From NCBI RefSeq assembly GCF_001544915.2, contig NZ_FCOE02000003.1:248001-312000 (forward strand): DNA of 64,000 nt, given 5' to 3'. Numbering within the stretch: position 1 is the first letter of the stretch; each line of letters starts with the position of its first letter. This stretch comes from Caballeronia pedi. Its GTDB lineage: Bacteria; Pseudomonadota; Gammaproteobacteria; Burkholderiales; Burkholderiaceae. The notes below the pieces were generated by a model. That model did not search any database. It saw only the letters and a list, made by a program, of their open reading frames with translations, and was not told the DNA's origin. The position numbers and the translations under genes were made by a program. Below, in pieces: positions 8,426 through 16,531 of the stretch.

Positions 8426-9100
8426 ATGATGGATTTTCAGTTTCATGTAGCAGCCGACAATTTTGGACTGCTTCTGCACGGTCTGCTGCTGACCGTCGAG
8501 CTCACCCTCATTGTGATGGCGTTGAGTCTCGTGTTCGGGCTCATTATCGCGCTTGCTGGTCGCTCGCGATTCGCTCCCGTTCGGTGGATTGTGAAGGCTT
8601 ATATCGAACTCATCCGAGGCACACCGCTGCTCTTGCAGCTGATTTACATCTATTTTGTGCTCCCTGAATTCGGTATCACCCTTAATTCGTTTGTGGCCGC
8701 AGTGATTGCCCTTACGCTGAACTATTCGGCCTTCATATCGGAGGTCTATCGCGGTGCCATCCAGGCGGTGGCCCGCGGACAGTACGATGCAGCAGCGGCG
8801 TTGGGCATGACGCCTGGTCTCTCTATGCGTCGAATTGTCGTTCCGCAAGCCGTTCGGATGGTCATTCCTTCGCTAGGAAACTACTTCATTTCATTGTTCA
8901 AAGACACAGCTCTTTGCTCTGTCATCAGCATGCAAGAGATTTTGTTCAAGGCGCAGATGTCTGCAGCGCAAAATTTCCAGTACTTCACGTTGTACTCGAT
9001 GGTCGCACTCATGTACTTCGCAGTCAGCTTCCCGGCCGCGCGATTCGTTGAACATATCGACCGCATATCCCGTCGGGCATTCACCCGGAGGACCCACTAA
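8426..9100 (+). CDS. Amino-acid ABC transporter permease (HisM/GlnP type)
   Basis: 224 residues with about five membrane segments. The EAA-type coupling loop is visible as [33 protein letters not shown], the expected ATPase contact, and [19 protein letters not shown] is the classic segment of the His/Glu/Gln permease family. It starts 18 bp after the binding protein with AAGGAGAC as ribosome site, and its stop overlaps the start of the ATPase gene by one base. Only one permease gene is present, so it probably works as a homodimer. Confidence 0.9.
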   Translation: MMDFQFHVAADNFGLLLHGLLLTVELTLIVMALSLVFGLIIALAGRSRFAPVRWIVKAYIELIRGTPLLLQLIYIYFVLPEFGITLNSFVAAVIALTLNYSAFISEVYRGAIQAVARGQYDAAAALGMTPGLSMRRIVVPQAVRMVIPSLGNYFISLFKDTALCSVISMQEILFKAQMSAAQNFQYFTLYSMVALMYFAVSFPAARFVEHIDRISRRAFTRRTH

Positions 9101-9921
9101 TGGACACAGGTTCTAAAACAAAAGCTACCCATCCGATGGTGGAGCTAGTCGGCCTGTGCAAATCATACGGTCCTCACGATGTCTTGAAAGGTATCGACCT
9201 GACGGTGAACAAAGGCGAAGTGGTGTGCATCATCGGGCCGTCCGGCAGCGGAAAGTCGACACTCTTGCGCTGTATCAATCACCTCGAACACCCCGAGAAA
9301 GGCATCGTGCGTATCGACGGCCAAACAGTCTATCGGGATGAGGTGCACGGAAAGTATCGCGACCACAGTCAGAAGCAAATTGCTGCGGTCCGTGCGCATG
9401 TCGGCATGGTGTTCCAGCACTTCAATCTTTTTCCACATCAGACTGTCATTCAGAACGTCATGGAGGCACAAATTCATGTGCTCCGCCGCTCGAAGCAAGA
9501 AGCCCAAGAGGTCGCCAAAAAGATGTTAGCGACTGTTGGAATGTCAGAGAAGGCCGACTTCTACCCTGCCGAACTCTCGGGCGGCCAACAACAGCGAGTC
9601 GCCATTGCACGAGCACTTGCGATGGACCCCAAGGTTATGCTGTTCGACGAAGCGACAAGCGCACTCGACCCAGAACTCGTGGGCGAGGTACTTCAGGTGA
9701 TGCGCAAACTCGCCGAAGAGGGTATGACGATGATTCTTGTCACGCACGAAATGCAGTTTGCGCGGCAAGTCGGCACGCACATTGTTTTTGTAGATGGTGG
9801 CGTCATCGTAGAAGAAGGTCCACCCGCAGAACTGTTTGGTCGACCGAAACGTGACCGCACGAGAGCCTTCTTGCAAAACATCTCTCACGAAGCCCAGTCG
9901 CATCCAGTTGAGGTGGCTTAA
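9100..9921 (+). CDS. Amino-acid ABC transporter ATP-binding protein (GlnQ type)
   Basis: 273 residues. Walker A is GPSGSGKS (46-53), the Q-loop is FQHFNLFPH, the signature is LSGGQQQ (159-165), Walker B is [12 protein letters not shown] (179-190) and the switch histidine is His216 in LVTHEMQF. It powers uptake of the solute bound by the upstream periplasmic protein. An insertion after the first strand ([16 protein letters not shown]) is common in this subfamily. It is translationally coupled to the permease (ATG overlaps the TAA). This is the last gene of the operon beginning with the class II aldolase. Confidence 0.92.
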   Translation: MDTGSKTKATHPMVELVGLCKSYGPHDVLKGIDLTVNKGEVVCIIGPSGSGKSTLLRCINHLEHPEKGIVRIDGQTVYRDEVHGKYRDHSQKQIAAVRAHVGMVFQHFNLFPHQTVIQNVMEAQIHVLRRSKQEAQEVAKKMLATVGMSEKADFYPAELSGGQQQRVAIARALAMDPKVMLFDEATSALDPELVGEVLQVMRKLAEEGMTMILVTHEMQFARQVGTHIVFVDGGVIVEEGPPAELFGRPKRDRTRAFLQNISHEAQSHPVEVA

Positions 9922-9968
9922 GCGGCAAGTAGCTTGCGGGGTCGCTCGCCTGTGGCGACTCCCAAGCT

Positions 9969-10160
9969 TTACAGTGCAAAACCGAGCTTATCCTGCGCCG
10001 TGATTTCACGAATCACGCGACAAGGAACTCCAGCTGCTAACACGTTTGCTGGCAAAGTCCGCGTGACGACACTTCCCGCTCCTACGACCGTGCCGTCCCC
10101 AATCTCGACACCCGGCATCACATTCACCCCGCCACCGAGCCACACAGCGTGCGGTGAACA
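9969..10160 (-). pseudogene. Remnant of a hexapeptide-repeat O-acetyltransferase
   Basis: Translating the minus strand from 10160 to a TAA at 9969 gives 63 residues containing AVWLGGGVNVMPGVEIGDGT and VVGAGSVVTRTLPANVLAAG. This is the last coils of a left-handed beta helix as in maltose/galactoside or serine acetyltransferases. An in-frame TGA at 10161-10163 closes it upstream and no start or N-terminal half is present, so it is a decayed 3' end. It lies just beyond the ABC operon. Confidence 0.7.
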
Positions 10161-10345
10161 TCAGTCCTGACCCGACGTGACGTCGCAAGCGACGGGCAGA
10201 GCCTCCAGGTTTGGCGACATGCGCTCCCATCGGCGCACACTCCCGCCAAAGGCGCTCACGCGGGTGGCGTGGTCCGGTCCACCTACCGCAGGGCGCGAAC
10301 GGACGGGATAATTCTCCGAAAAGCAAACTTATAAATCGGGGAAGG

Positions 10346-10765
10346 ATGAAGGCAATCGTCGTATCTCTATCTGCAACCTGTCTGCTGGCATCAACCGTGG
10401 TTCTAACAGCCTGTTCAATCGACCCAGTCAGCAAGGAGAGCGACCTTGCTTACACGGACGAAGTGGTCGCGGGGACGCCGGAAAAGGTCATGCGGTCGCT
10501 GCAAGACCGGCAGCGGCGATGCGGTTCGTTCCTTGGCGCCCTTACGGTTAATGGGACCTATATGCCGGACGCGCCAGACCAAATTTTAGAAATTCAAGTA
10601 CACATGTCGAGCCTTGGTCCGGTTGGTATGGGCCGCGTGCGCATGTCACCGGCCGACGACGGCACGCTTGTTCGTGTTGGAGTAAAGGCACGAGACGCCG
10701 CCGGCGGCGCCCGAAAGAAAATTTCCGCTCTCGCCGCAGACCCCTCGTTGCCGTGCGACTACTAA
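10346..10765 (+). CDS. Small predicted lipoprotein
   Basis: 139 residues. ATG 10346 is preceded by GGGGAAGG, a better start than the in-frame upstream options. The N-terminus is a lipoprotein signal with lipobox LTAC (Cys at residue 23), so the mature protein should be anchored in a membrane facing the periplasm. The body contains MRSLQDRQRRCGSF, a Met-rich middle and a cysteine near the C-terminus (LPCDY) that may pair with the Cys in RRCG. It resembles short Burkholderiaceae lipoproteins of unknown role. It stands alone, followed by a hairpin. Confidence 0.75.
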   Translation: MKAIVVSLSATCLLASTVVLTACSIDPVSKESDLAYTDEVVAGTPEKVMRSLQDRQRRCGSFLGALTVNGTYMPDAPDQILEIQVHMSSLGPVGMGRVRMSPADDGTLVRVGVKARDAAGGARKKISALAADPSLPCDY

Positions 10766-10768
10766 CGA

Positions 10769-10788
10769 CGGCCGCGCCGAAGTGCGGC
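10769..10788 (+). terminator. Hairpin after the lipoprotein gene
   Basis: GGCCGC and GCGGCC arms flank a short loop a few bases after the stop codon. The T-run is weak, so termination is inferred from position. Confidence 0.4.
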
Positions 10789-10882
10789 CTCATATAGCGG
10801 CTCGTGCTTCACGAAGCTTCCTATCAAAGAGCAGGCTCTTTTTAAAAATAGTAGTAAGCGAGACATATATCTACGGTTTGTC

Positions 10883-11644
10883 TCAAAGGCTTGGTGTATT
10901 GGACAGCATGTCACTGATTCGCTTTCGCGCGCACTGCATCTCGAGCGCCCACCTTGCCAATTCCTCGGCCTTGCGTTCCGGGTCGAGTCTTCCTCCATGG
11001 TACGGCGTCGCTTCTCTTGACACCTGACTCCACAACACGAAGTCGACGTTGAGCTCCGCTCCGACGGCGAGTCGAACCGGCTGACCGCCAACTGCCGCTG
11101 CCAGCGCCGAGGCAATGCGAGGATTACTGCCTCTGTACGTGAACCCGGATGACGGATGATGGACCCATGCCATCGGGACGGCCAGTGTGCGTTTCGCTAG
11201 CCGCTGGCCGACCCGTTTGCTGTACACCAACATGAGGTCGGGTTTGAGTACATCAAGCACGTGGTCCAGCGCGCGGTCGGCCACCGCCCAAGAGCTAGCG
11301 GGAGGAGCAATCCGTGCCTTGCGAAGCGTCACTTGAAAGAAGTTGTAGTACGCGACGCGGTCCCAGAAATCTCGTCGCGATAACATTGTGAAACTTCGGG
11401 TGCTCTCTTTCCCGTGCATTGACGCGAGGATTTTCCCATAGTGCGCGTGGAGTTTCGTGCGCGCAGCAACTTCGGGGTGCCGCTTGGCTTGCGCCAGTGC
11501 TTTGATGGTCTCGGGCGTAACGGTCGGCCTCTCATGCTTCTCGGGTCCGTAGTGAGACTCGGACACGACGAGGACTCGCAGGCCACTGAAACCCTCTCCC
11601 TCGTATTTCTCACCGACCCAAGGCGCGAATAGAACCTCGCTCAT
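10883..11644 (-). CDS. Uracil-DNA-glycosylase-superfamily-like protein
   Basis: 253 residues from ATG 11644 (MSEVLFAPWVGEKY); a longer in-frame extension to 11752 is less likely. The N-terminal strand and loop LRVLVVSESHYGP and the later AWVHHPSSGFTYRG match the arrangement of the uracil-DNA-glycosylase fold, in which a first-strand loop and an HPS-type loop form the active site. In between are a long helical insert and DLMLVYSKRVGQRL. Residues typical of classical Ung (GQDPYH) are absent, so glycosylase activity is not assured. A second member with the same ES-Y and HPSS motifs lies at 55143-55874. It is near a LexA-like repressor on the other strand. The function is unknown. Confidence 0.55.
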   Translation of the reverse strand: MSEVLFAPWVGEKYEGEGFSGLRVLVVSESHYGPEKHERPTVTPETIKALAQAKRHPEVAARTKLHAHYGKILASMHGKESTRSFTMLSRRDFWDRVAYYNFFQVTLRKARIAPPASSWAVADRALDHVLDVLKPDLMLVYSKRVGQRLAKRTLAVPMAWVHHPSSGFTYRGSNPRIASALAAAVGGQPVRLAVGAELNVDFVLWSQVSREATPYHGGRLDPERKAEELARWALEMQCARKRISDMLSNTPSL

Positions 11645-11752
11645 CGATTTCTGGCCCGTTTGTAATGTTTGTGGGCAGATTTTAGCGGATGCGTTTTCGC
11701 CGCGCGAGGCTTGTGGAATCACGCGTTCAGTTATAGCCCAAAGTCGCGGCAA

Positions 11753-12266
11753 ACATCACGTCGGGGCGTCCTTCGTGATTTCCCGCCAGAGATGTCATCG
11801 GCGACCTGAGCAAACGGATGTATTCGCTTACGAAGTCTTTGTTCGCACACTCGCAGTCATGGCCAGCTTCTGAGAACGAGAGCTAACCACATTCAGCACG
11901 ACACGAGCCCGACGCCGACACCAGCCTTCACGCGGTTCGTCTAGGCAAAGTCATCAGCTCCACTTTGCTTGCCCGCGAGAGGCAGCTCGTCGTGCAGCGT
12001 CTCTGAGCATTCCTCCGCAGGCAAGAGACGAATATCAGCTTTGGGGCGCAGTCGTCGTGCAAGCGTGAACGCTTCGTCTTGGTCGTTTGCCTCCTTGACC
12101 AGGACGCCGCCTTCTCGAGGTATCTCGACACGTCAGGCGCCGCCTCGAGCAGGTCGAATGATGATTTCGGCGTCGTCAGCGCCCTCATTCGCGCAACGCC
12201 GTCGAAGTCGCGGCCGAAAACACAGGCCGATGCGGCCGAAAGGCGTCATACGCGCTATTATTTCAC
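11753..12266. other. Intergenic region with a possible decayed frame
   Basis: No intact gene. On the minus strand, 12132 to 11941 is an open frame without a start, containing REGGVLVKEANDQDEAFTLA. It has good codon structure but is closed upstream by TGA at 12133-12135. It may be the tail of a lost gene, but no family was recognised. The right end holds the promoter of the LexA-like gene (TATTAT at 12256-12261). Confidence 0.35.
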
Positions 12267-12280
12267 CGAATGAACATTCG
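12267..12280. promoter_or_regulatory. Palindromic operator CGAATGAACATTCG of the LexA-like gene
   Basis: A perfect six-base inverted repeat with two central bases, just downstream of a TATTAT -10-like hexamer and 13 nt before the preferred start codon at 12294. The position fits autorepression by the encoded LexA-like protein. It is not the classical proteobacterial CTGT-N8-ACAG SOS box. Confidence 0.55.
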
Positions 12281-12293
12281 ATGGAGCGAACGA

Positions 12294-12869
12294 ATGAACG
12301 ATGAGACACACCTCGCCGCTCTTCGCAGCTATTGGAAACGAAATCAGGCCTTCCCTGCGATGGCAAAACTGTGCGACGTCGTTGGCCTGAACAGCACGAG
12401 CAGCGTCTTTGCCCTCATCAAACGGTTCTCCGAGACGGGCTATCTGGAGCGGGTCGAAGGTCGCGTCGCGCCCACGCGCCGCTTTTTCGGTCGTCCAATT
12501 ATTGGCGCGGTGCGCGCAGGTCTTCCGCAACCCGAAGGTCAAGAGCCCCCGGAGTTGCTCACAATTGACGACTATCTCGTTGATGACCCGAACAGGACAG
12601 TCCTCTGTCGTGTTCGGGGCGAGTCAATGCGAGACGTTGGCCTGTTGGACGGCGACCTTGTGGTCGTCGAGAGTAACAGAGCGACGCGGCCTGGCGATAT
12701 CGTCGTCGCCGTCGTCGACGGAGAGATGACCGTGAAAACGCTACGTCTCGATAAGGACAGCACCTTCTATCTCGAACCCGCGAATCCCGCGTTTCAGGTG
12801 ATTCGCCCGCAGGGGTCGCTGGAAATCGTGGGCGTAGTGGTTGGTTCTGTTCGCAGGTATGGACGATGA
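12294..12869 (+). CDS. LexA-like repressor with S24 self-cleavage domain
   Basis: 191 residues from ATG 12294 (GGAG upstream); an ATG at 12270 would lie inside the operator and is disfavoured. The N-terminal winged-helix part (residues 1-65: AMAKLCDVVGLNSTSSVFAL) reads DNA like LexA. The cleavage site is Ala75-Gly76 in VRAGLP, the nucleophile is Ser111 in RGESM and the general base is Lys148 in MTVKTL, so RecA-stimulated autoproteolysis is expected. Such second LexA copies or UmuD-like regulators control damage-inducible or mobile genes. The target is unclear, but the UDG-like gene and the frameshifted gene to its right are the nearest candidates. Confidence 0.85.
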   Translation: MNDETHLAALRSYWKRNQAFPAMAKLCDVVGLNSTSSVFALIKRFSETGYLERVEGRVAPTRRFFGRPIIGAVRAGLPQPEGQEPPELLTIDDYLVDDPNRTVLCRVRGESMRDVGLLDGDLVVVESNRATRPGDIVVAVVDGEMTVKTLRLDKDSTFYLEPANPAFQVIRPQGSLEIVGVVVGSVRRYGR

Positions 12870-12969
12870 GCGTCGTGCTTCTATCTGACGCGGTGCAACC
12901 AAGTGTTGGTACCATTTCGTCAACGCGATGAGCGCGAAGAACAATAAAGGCATTTGCGGGCGGAGTGGA

Positions 12970-13480
12970 ATGGATATTTTCTATTATTGGCAGAAACTGG
13001 AACAGAACCTCAGGGATGGGCAGGTCGGCTACTTTGGTTCCAACAACACGAAGATTCTTGAACTCAAGGACCGGCTGCCCAAACGGGTATGGGTGTTCAA
13101 AACTCCAAAGGGCATGAAGGGCTCGGTTCAACTGCTTGGGTCGCTGCTTGTCAGTGATGAGCCTAAGGTTGCAGTGAACAGCGAGTATTCCCATCTGCTT
13201 TACTACGACCCGTTTTCGCCGCAATCAGTGATGTTCACCGATTCGGACGCGCGAGAGCGAATCGAGGGCGTAAACCCGCCTCCTTCAGCATCGTCTCCTC
13301 CACGCCTTCAAATCGAATTTTCAAGGTGACGCGGGACTGCAGGCACTGGAATCAAACGTAGTGCGCGAGCTGGAAGCAATGACGGCAGGTTGGGCAAAGG
13401 TTCAGATGCTTGAGCGGATAACGGACCGAAAGAAGGTTCAGCCAATCAACCCGTTTGCTCAGACAGCCCCGGAAAAGTGA
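12970..13480 (+). pseudogene. Frameshifted copy 1 of the unknown ~167-residue family
   Basis: Starting at ATG 12970 the protein (MDIFYYWQKLEQNLRDGQ...) is nearly identical to the intact gene at 61662-62165. One extra A in the AAA at 13272-13274 shifts the frame, so translation would end at 13329. In the other frame the rest of the protein continues to TGA 13478-13480 (AGLQALESNVVRELEAM). It is therefore a recent single-base inactivation, or a sequencing error. The family has no recognised function; the conserved core is RLPKRVWVFKTPKGMKGS and YYDPFSPQS. Confidence 0.8.
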
Positions 13481-13689
13481 CCTTTGCCAACAAAAGGAGC
13501 CGCAGCGAGCGACGAGACGAGATGAACACGCCAGTCGAGTCCGGGTCAGCAGTCGCGCATGTGGATTCGCCTTTGATTAGTGGCGAGGTAGCAGCCGAAG
13601 ATTGAGCGTTCAGAAAGAACAACGTTCGCTGTGTTTCATTGGTCCTTCGTCTCGTTCTTCAAGTCACTCAAAAGCGACCTTCCTGCAAC

Positions 13690-14997
13690 TCAATGGAGCT
13701 TGACTCGCGGCGCACCGACCCGGCGAAGCCCACTCGCTATCAAAGCGACCAACATGCACCTAAGCCCGGAAACCGCCATCAAGTGCTTGCGATAGAGAGC
13801 TGCGTACATGGCTTTCGCGATAAGTCCTTCTACGAAGATGCTGCGCGATGGCGCGATACCGGCAAGGTTTCCGACGGCCGTTGACGAACCGAGCGAGATG
13901 AGGGACCCGTGGTCCTTATACTGGAACGAACCGATGGGCCGACCTTCGATGCGGGCAATTAGGGCCTTGTGCAAGAATATCGCCTGCTGATGGGCTGCCT
14001 GCGCGCGCGGCGGGACCATGCGTTCGCTGGTCCACGAGCAACTCGCACAATCACCCAAGGCGAAGATGTTCTCGTCACTTTCGCTCTGCAGCGAACTCGA
14101 TACCTTTATCTGATTGATTTTGTTGACCGAAACACCGTCCAGCGACGCAAGCACCTCGGGCGCTTTGATTCCAGCGGCCCAAATGGTGATGTCTGCAGGG
14201 ACGACATGTCCGCTCTTCGTCTCGACGGATTGAGGCCCGACGCGCGTCACCGAGTCCGAAACAGAGATGGAAACCCCCAAACCTTCCAACGACGCATGGG
14301 TCGAAACAGAAACCTTTTCGGTGAGTGCGGGTAAAATCCGGCTCCCAGCCTCCAGCAGCGTAATTCTCATGCTGGTGTGACCATCCGGCGAAAGCACACC
14401 GAACTGTCGAAACGTTGCTTCCATCCGGCGAAGCTCTGCTGCCAATTCGACGCCCGTAGCACCAGCACCGATTATGGCGAGCTGCACCGGCTCGCATTTC
14501 CCGCCCTCGCGCATCGCCTGCTTTCGCACGCATGCCTGGAGCAGCCGCTTGCGAAGGCGCTCCGCCTGTTCGAGGGAATCGAGGGTAATGGCGTTCTCTT
14601 CGGCGCCGGGAACACCAAAGAAATGCGTGCGACTCCCGAGTGCGAGCACGAGGGTGTCGTACTCAATATTTCGAGCCGGTAATACCTCGGTGCCACCGTC
14701 CTCCGCGTCGACGACCGCACCGATTCGAACTTGCCGAGCACCACGCTCTACACCTTTCATCTCCCCTTGTACGAAGGAGAAGTGATGCCAGTGCGCATGT
14801 GCCGCGTATGTGATTTGATGCGCGTGCGTATCGAGGCTACCGGTCGCAACTTCATGCAGAAGCGGCTTCCAGACATGTGTAGGCCATCGGTCAACGAGCG
14901 TTACCTGTGCGCACCCCGCCTTACCCAAGCTGCCTCCGAGACGGGTCGCCAGCTCCAGGCCGCCGGCGCCACCGCCAACAATCACGATTCGATGCAT
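13690..14997 (-). CDS. Type II NADH dehydrogenase (NAD(P)/FAD-dependent)
   Basis: 435 residues. The first Rossmann motif is VIVGGGAGGLELATRL (residues 5-20) for FAD and the second is LAIIGAGATGVELAAEL near residue 173 for NADH. ALGSRTHFFGVPGA and NIFALGDCAS are standard NDH-2 segments, and the hydrophobic C-terminus (MLVALIASGL) fits peripheral membrane attachment. It would pass electrons from NADH to quinone without pumping protons. A 65-residue ORF ends 17 bp upstream and both sit behind a promoter of the shared GTCGTC-N23 type. It may provide extra respiratory capacity when the neighbouring amino-acid-type catabolic operons are induced. Confidence 0.92.
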   Translation of the reverse strand: MHRIVIVGGGAGGLELATRLGGSLGKAGCAQVTLVDRWPTHVWKPLLHEVATGSLDTHAHQITYAAHAHWHHFSFVQGEMKGVERGARQVRIGAVVDAEDGGTEVLPARNIEYDTLVLALGSRTHFFGVPGAEENAITLDSLEQAERLRKRLLQACVRKQAMREGGKCEPVQLAIIGAGATGVELAAELRRMEATFRQFGVLSPDGHTSMRITLLEAGSRILPALTEKVSVSTHASLEGLGVSISVSDSVTRVGPQSVETKSGHVVPADITIWAAGIKAPEVLASLDGVSVNKINQIKVSSSLQSESDENIFALGDCASCSWTSERMVPPRAQAAHQQAIFLHKALIARIEGRPIGSFQYKDHGSLISLGSSTAVGNLAGIAPSRSIFVEGLIAKAMYAALYRKHLMAVSGLRCMLVALIASGLRRVGAPRVKLH

Positions 14998-15014
14998 TTC
15001 AAGCCTCGTTCGAG

Positions 15015-15212
15015 TTAGTTGTAGCCAAGGATTGCTGAAAAGGACACGTCGGCGCGGTCGTGCGCGTTGTTAGCAAGCGACGACATCGGCGCCTGGAGGA
15101 GCGACGAATACGGAGACAAATACTTGTTCGCATTTGCACTTGCGCTCTTCGTAACGACGGTTGCCGCGTCGAGCGCGCTGATGAACGGTAAATGAATATG
15201 GCTGGAAGTCAT
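15015..15212 (-). CDS. Small protein of unknown function, leader of the NDH-2 operon
   Basis: 65 residues, Ser/Ala/Asn-rich (SANANKYLSPYSSLLQAPMS), with no signal peptide or membrane segment. The start ATG 15212 has a strong CAGGAGA ribosome site at good spacing, which is the main support. It lies between the shared-type promoter (15294-15350) and the NDH-2 gene, so it is probably co-transcribed. No family recognised. Confidence 0.5.
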   Translation of the reverse strand: MTSSHIHLPFISALDAATVVTKSASANANKYLSPYSSLLQAPMSSLANNAHDRADVSFSAILGYN

Positions 15213-15293
15213 GGTTGTCTCCTGAGTAATCCGAACGAGATATAGAGTGAGTCAGACGCTTGCGGAAGTCGAGAATGAAACGTCCATGGACCA

Positions 15294-15350
15294 ACTATAG
15301 GAAAGTCAAAAAAGAAAAAAAAGACGACCTGTTTTAACGGTATTGGAAAG
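15294..15350 (-). promoter_or_regulatory. Promoter A of the GTCGTC-N23 set
   Basis: Read on the minus strand: CTTTCC, 16 nt, GTCGTC (15328-15323), a T-rich 23-nt spacer, then TATAGT (15299-15294) as -10. The gap to ATG 15212 is ~82 nt. There is no good -35 hexamer, as expected for an activated promoter. Spacing is identical to the sites at 22.8 kb and 28.6 kb. Confidence 0.65.
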
Positions 15351-15514
15351 ATTTTCTTACTATCGACTGGCGAATTTGCGTTTCAGGCGGCTTGCAAAGG
15401 ACGAACGCAGACAGCCGAGGATTGACCTCAGCGCACAGGCGACGATTGGGACACGAAGAGAAGGTCCGTGCGCCCCGCCAACGGACGGCGCGAACGGACG
15501 TACTGCTGCGAGAA

Positions 15515-16531
15515 TTACTTGAAGGCGGGAGAAATAATGGTCGAGATGAGCTGGACTACAGCAATATGAGTTGCCTCAGGAATTCCGTCGACATTGCCGT
15601 CGATTACGTTTGCGACCGAGTTGATAAGTCCGACATCAACACCACGTCTGAGCAAGGCAACCTCCGACGCGGGACTATGTGCCAGTGACGCCTTGCCCAT
15701 TCGCGCCGCGAATGCCCCAGCGATTGCGTAGCAGCCCCAGTTCGAACACGCAGCGGTCACCAAGACGTCTGTGCCGGTTACGGCGCCGATGCCGGCGCTG
15801 CCATCTGGACGTATATCACCGAACTTGACGAACTCCTGCACCGCCTCCGCCACAACGCCCATCCCAATTTCGTTACCACCATCACCGACCGCAACGGTCG
15901 GAATACCTTGTGCGATGGCTTCATCGAACAGGAAGTCGATGCGGGCACGTCCCATACCGTAGTCGATGCCGCGCATACTGCAGTAGATGCCGTCGACATT
16001 CCGGCCAACGCGTTCGGTCGAGAAAAACAGCGCAGGACGGTACTTTTCGATGAGCTGCTTTGATGCGTCCTTGGCACCAGCTTCATCGAGCGGAAACGGT
16101 TCGACGCAGACAACTGCGAGACTTCCATCATCTCGAGCAATCTTTGCTTGCTCATATGGAAGCACAGTCAGCCCGGCAGTCGTCAGAATCGCTGAGGTCG
16201 TTTCGATGAGCGTCTGCTCTACGAAGGTAATGCACAGCGCCTTTTTGGAAAGCGAGAGAGCACGAACAACCGCAGCAAGACCTGCAGGACCGTCATTCTC
16301 GCCGATTGACGGCGAAATCCATGCTCTGGATACGGAGCCCGTCGTGACGAAGACGTTGGCTTTCTCGGGGATAGCCGCGAGCGCATCGGCGGCGGCGCCC
16401 ACCAGCGGCCCACCTTGACGCTCGCGAGCCGCAGCGTACAGTTGCTCTACGCCACGACCACCCAAGTCTAGCGAGACGAGCGAATCGAGACGCTCGTCAA
16501 TTGCGGCGAATTTGGAGTCGGTCATAGTCAT
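15515..16531 (-). CDS. D-glutamate cyclase-like (DUF4392) protein, copy 1
   Basis: 338 residues of the DUF4392/glutamate cyclase-like family. Marker segments are NVFVTTGSVSRAW and SIGENDGPAGLAAVVRAL near the N-terminus and VAVGDGGNEIGMG in the middle, followed by TDVLVTAACSNWGCYAIAG. Related domains in mitochondria convert D-glutamate to 5-oxo-D-proline. Here the substrate is inferred to be a related amino acid or lactam. Its start overlaps the stop of the SelA-like gene by four bases, so they are translationally coupled. It is the last gene of a six-gene operon and differs considerably from the copy at 17895-18890, which argues for two subunits or successive steps. Confidence 0.78.
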   Translation of the reverse strand: MTMTDSKFAAIDERLDSLVSLDLGGRGVEQLYAAARERQGGPLVGAAADALAAIPEKANVFVTTGSVSRAWISPSIGENDGPAGLAAVVRALSLSKKALCITFVEQTLIETTSAILTTAGLTVLPYEQAKIARDDGSLAVVCVEPFPLDEAGAKDASKQLIEKYRPALFFSTERVGRNVDGIYCSMRGIDYGMGRARIDFLFDEAIAQGIPTVAVGDGGNEIGMGVVAEAVQEFVKFGDIRPDGSAGIGAVTGTDVLVTAACSNWGCYAIAGAFAARMGKASLAHSPASEVALLRRGVDVGLINSVANVIDGNVDGIPEATHIAVVQLISTIISPAFK

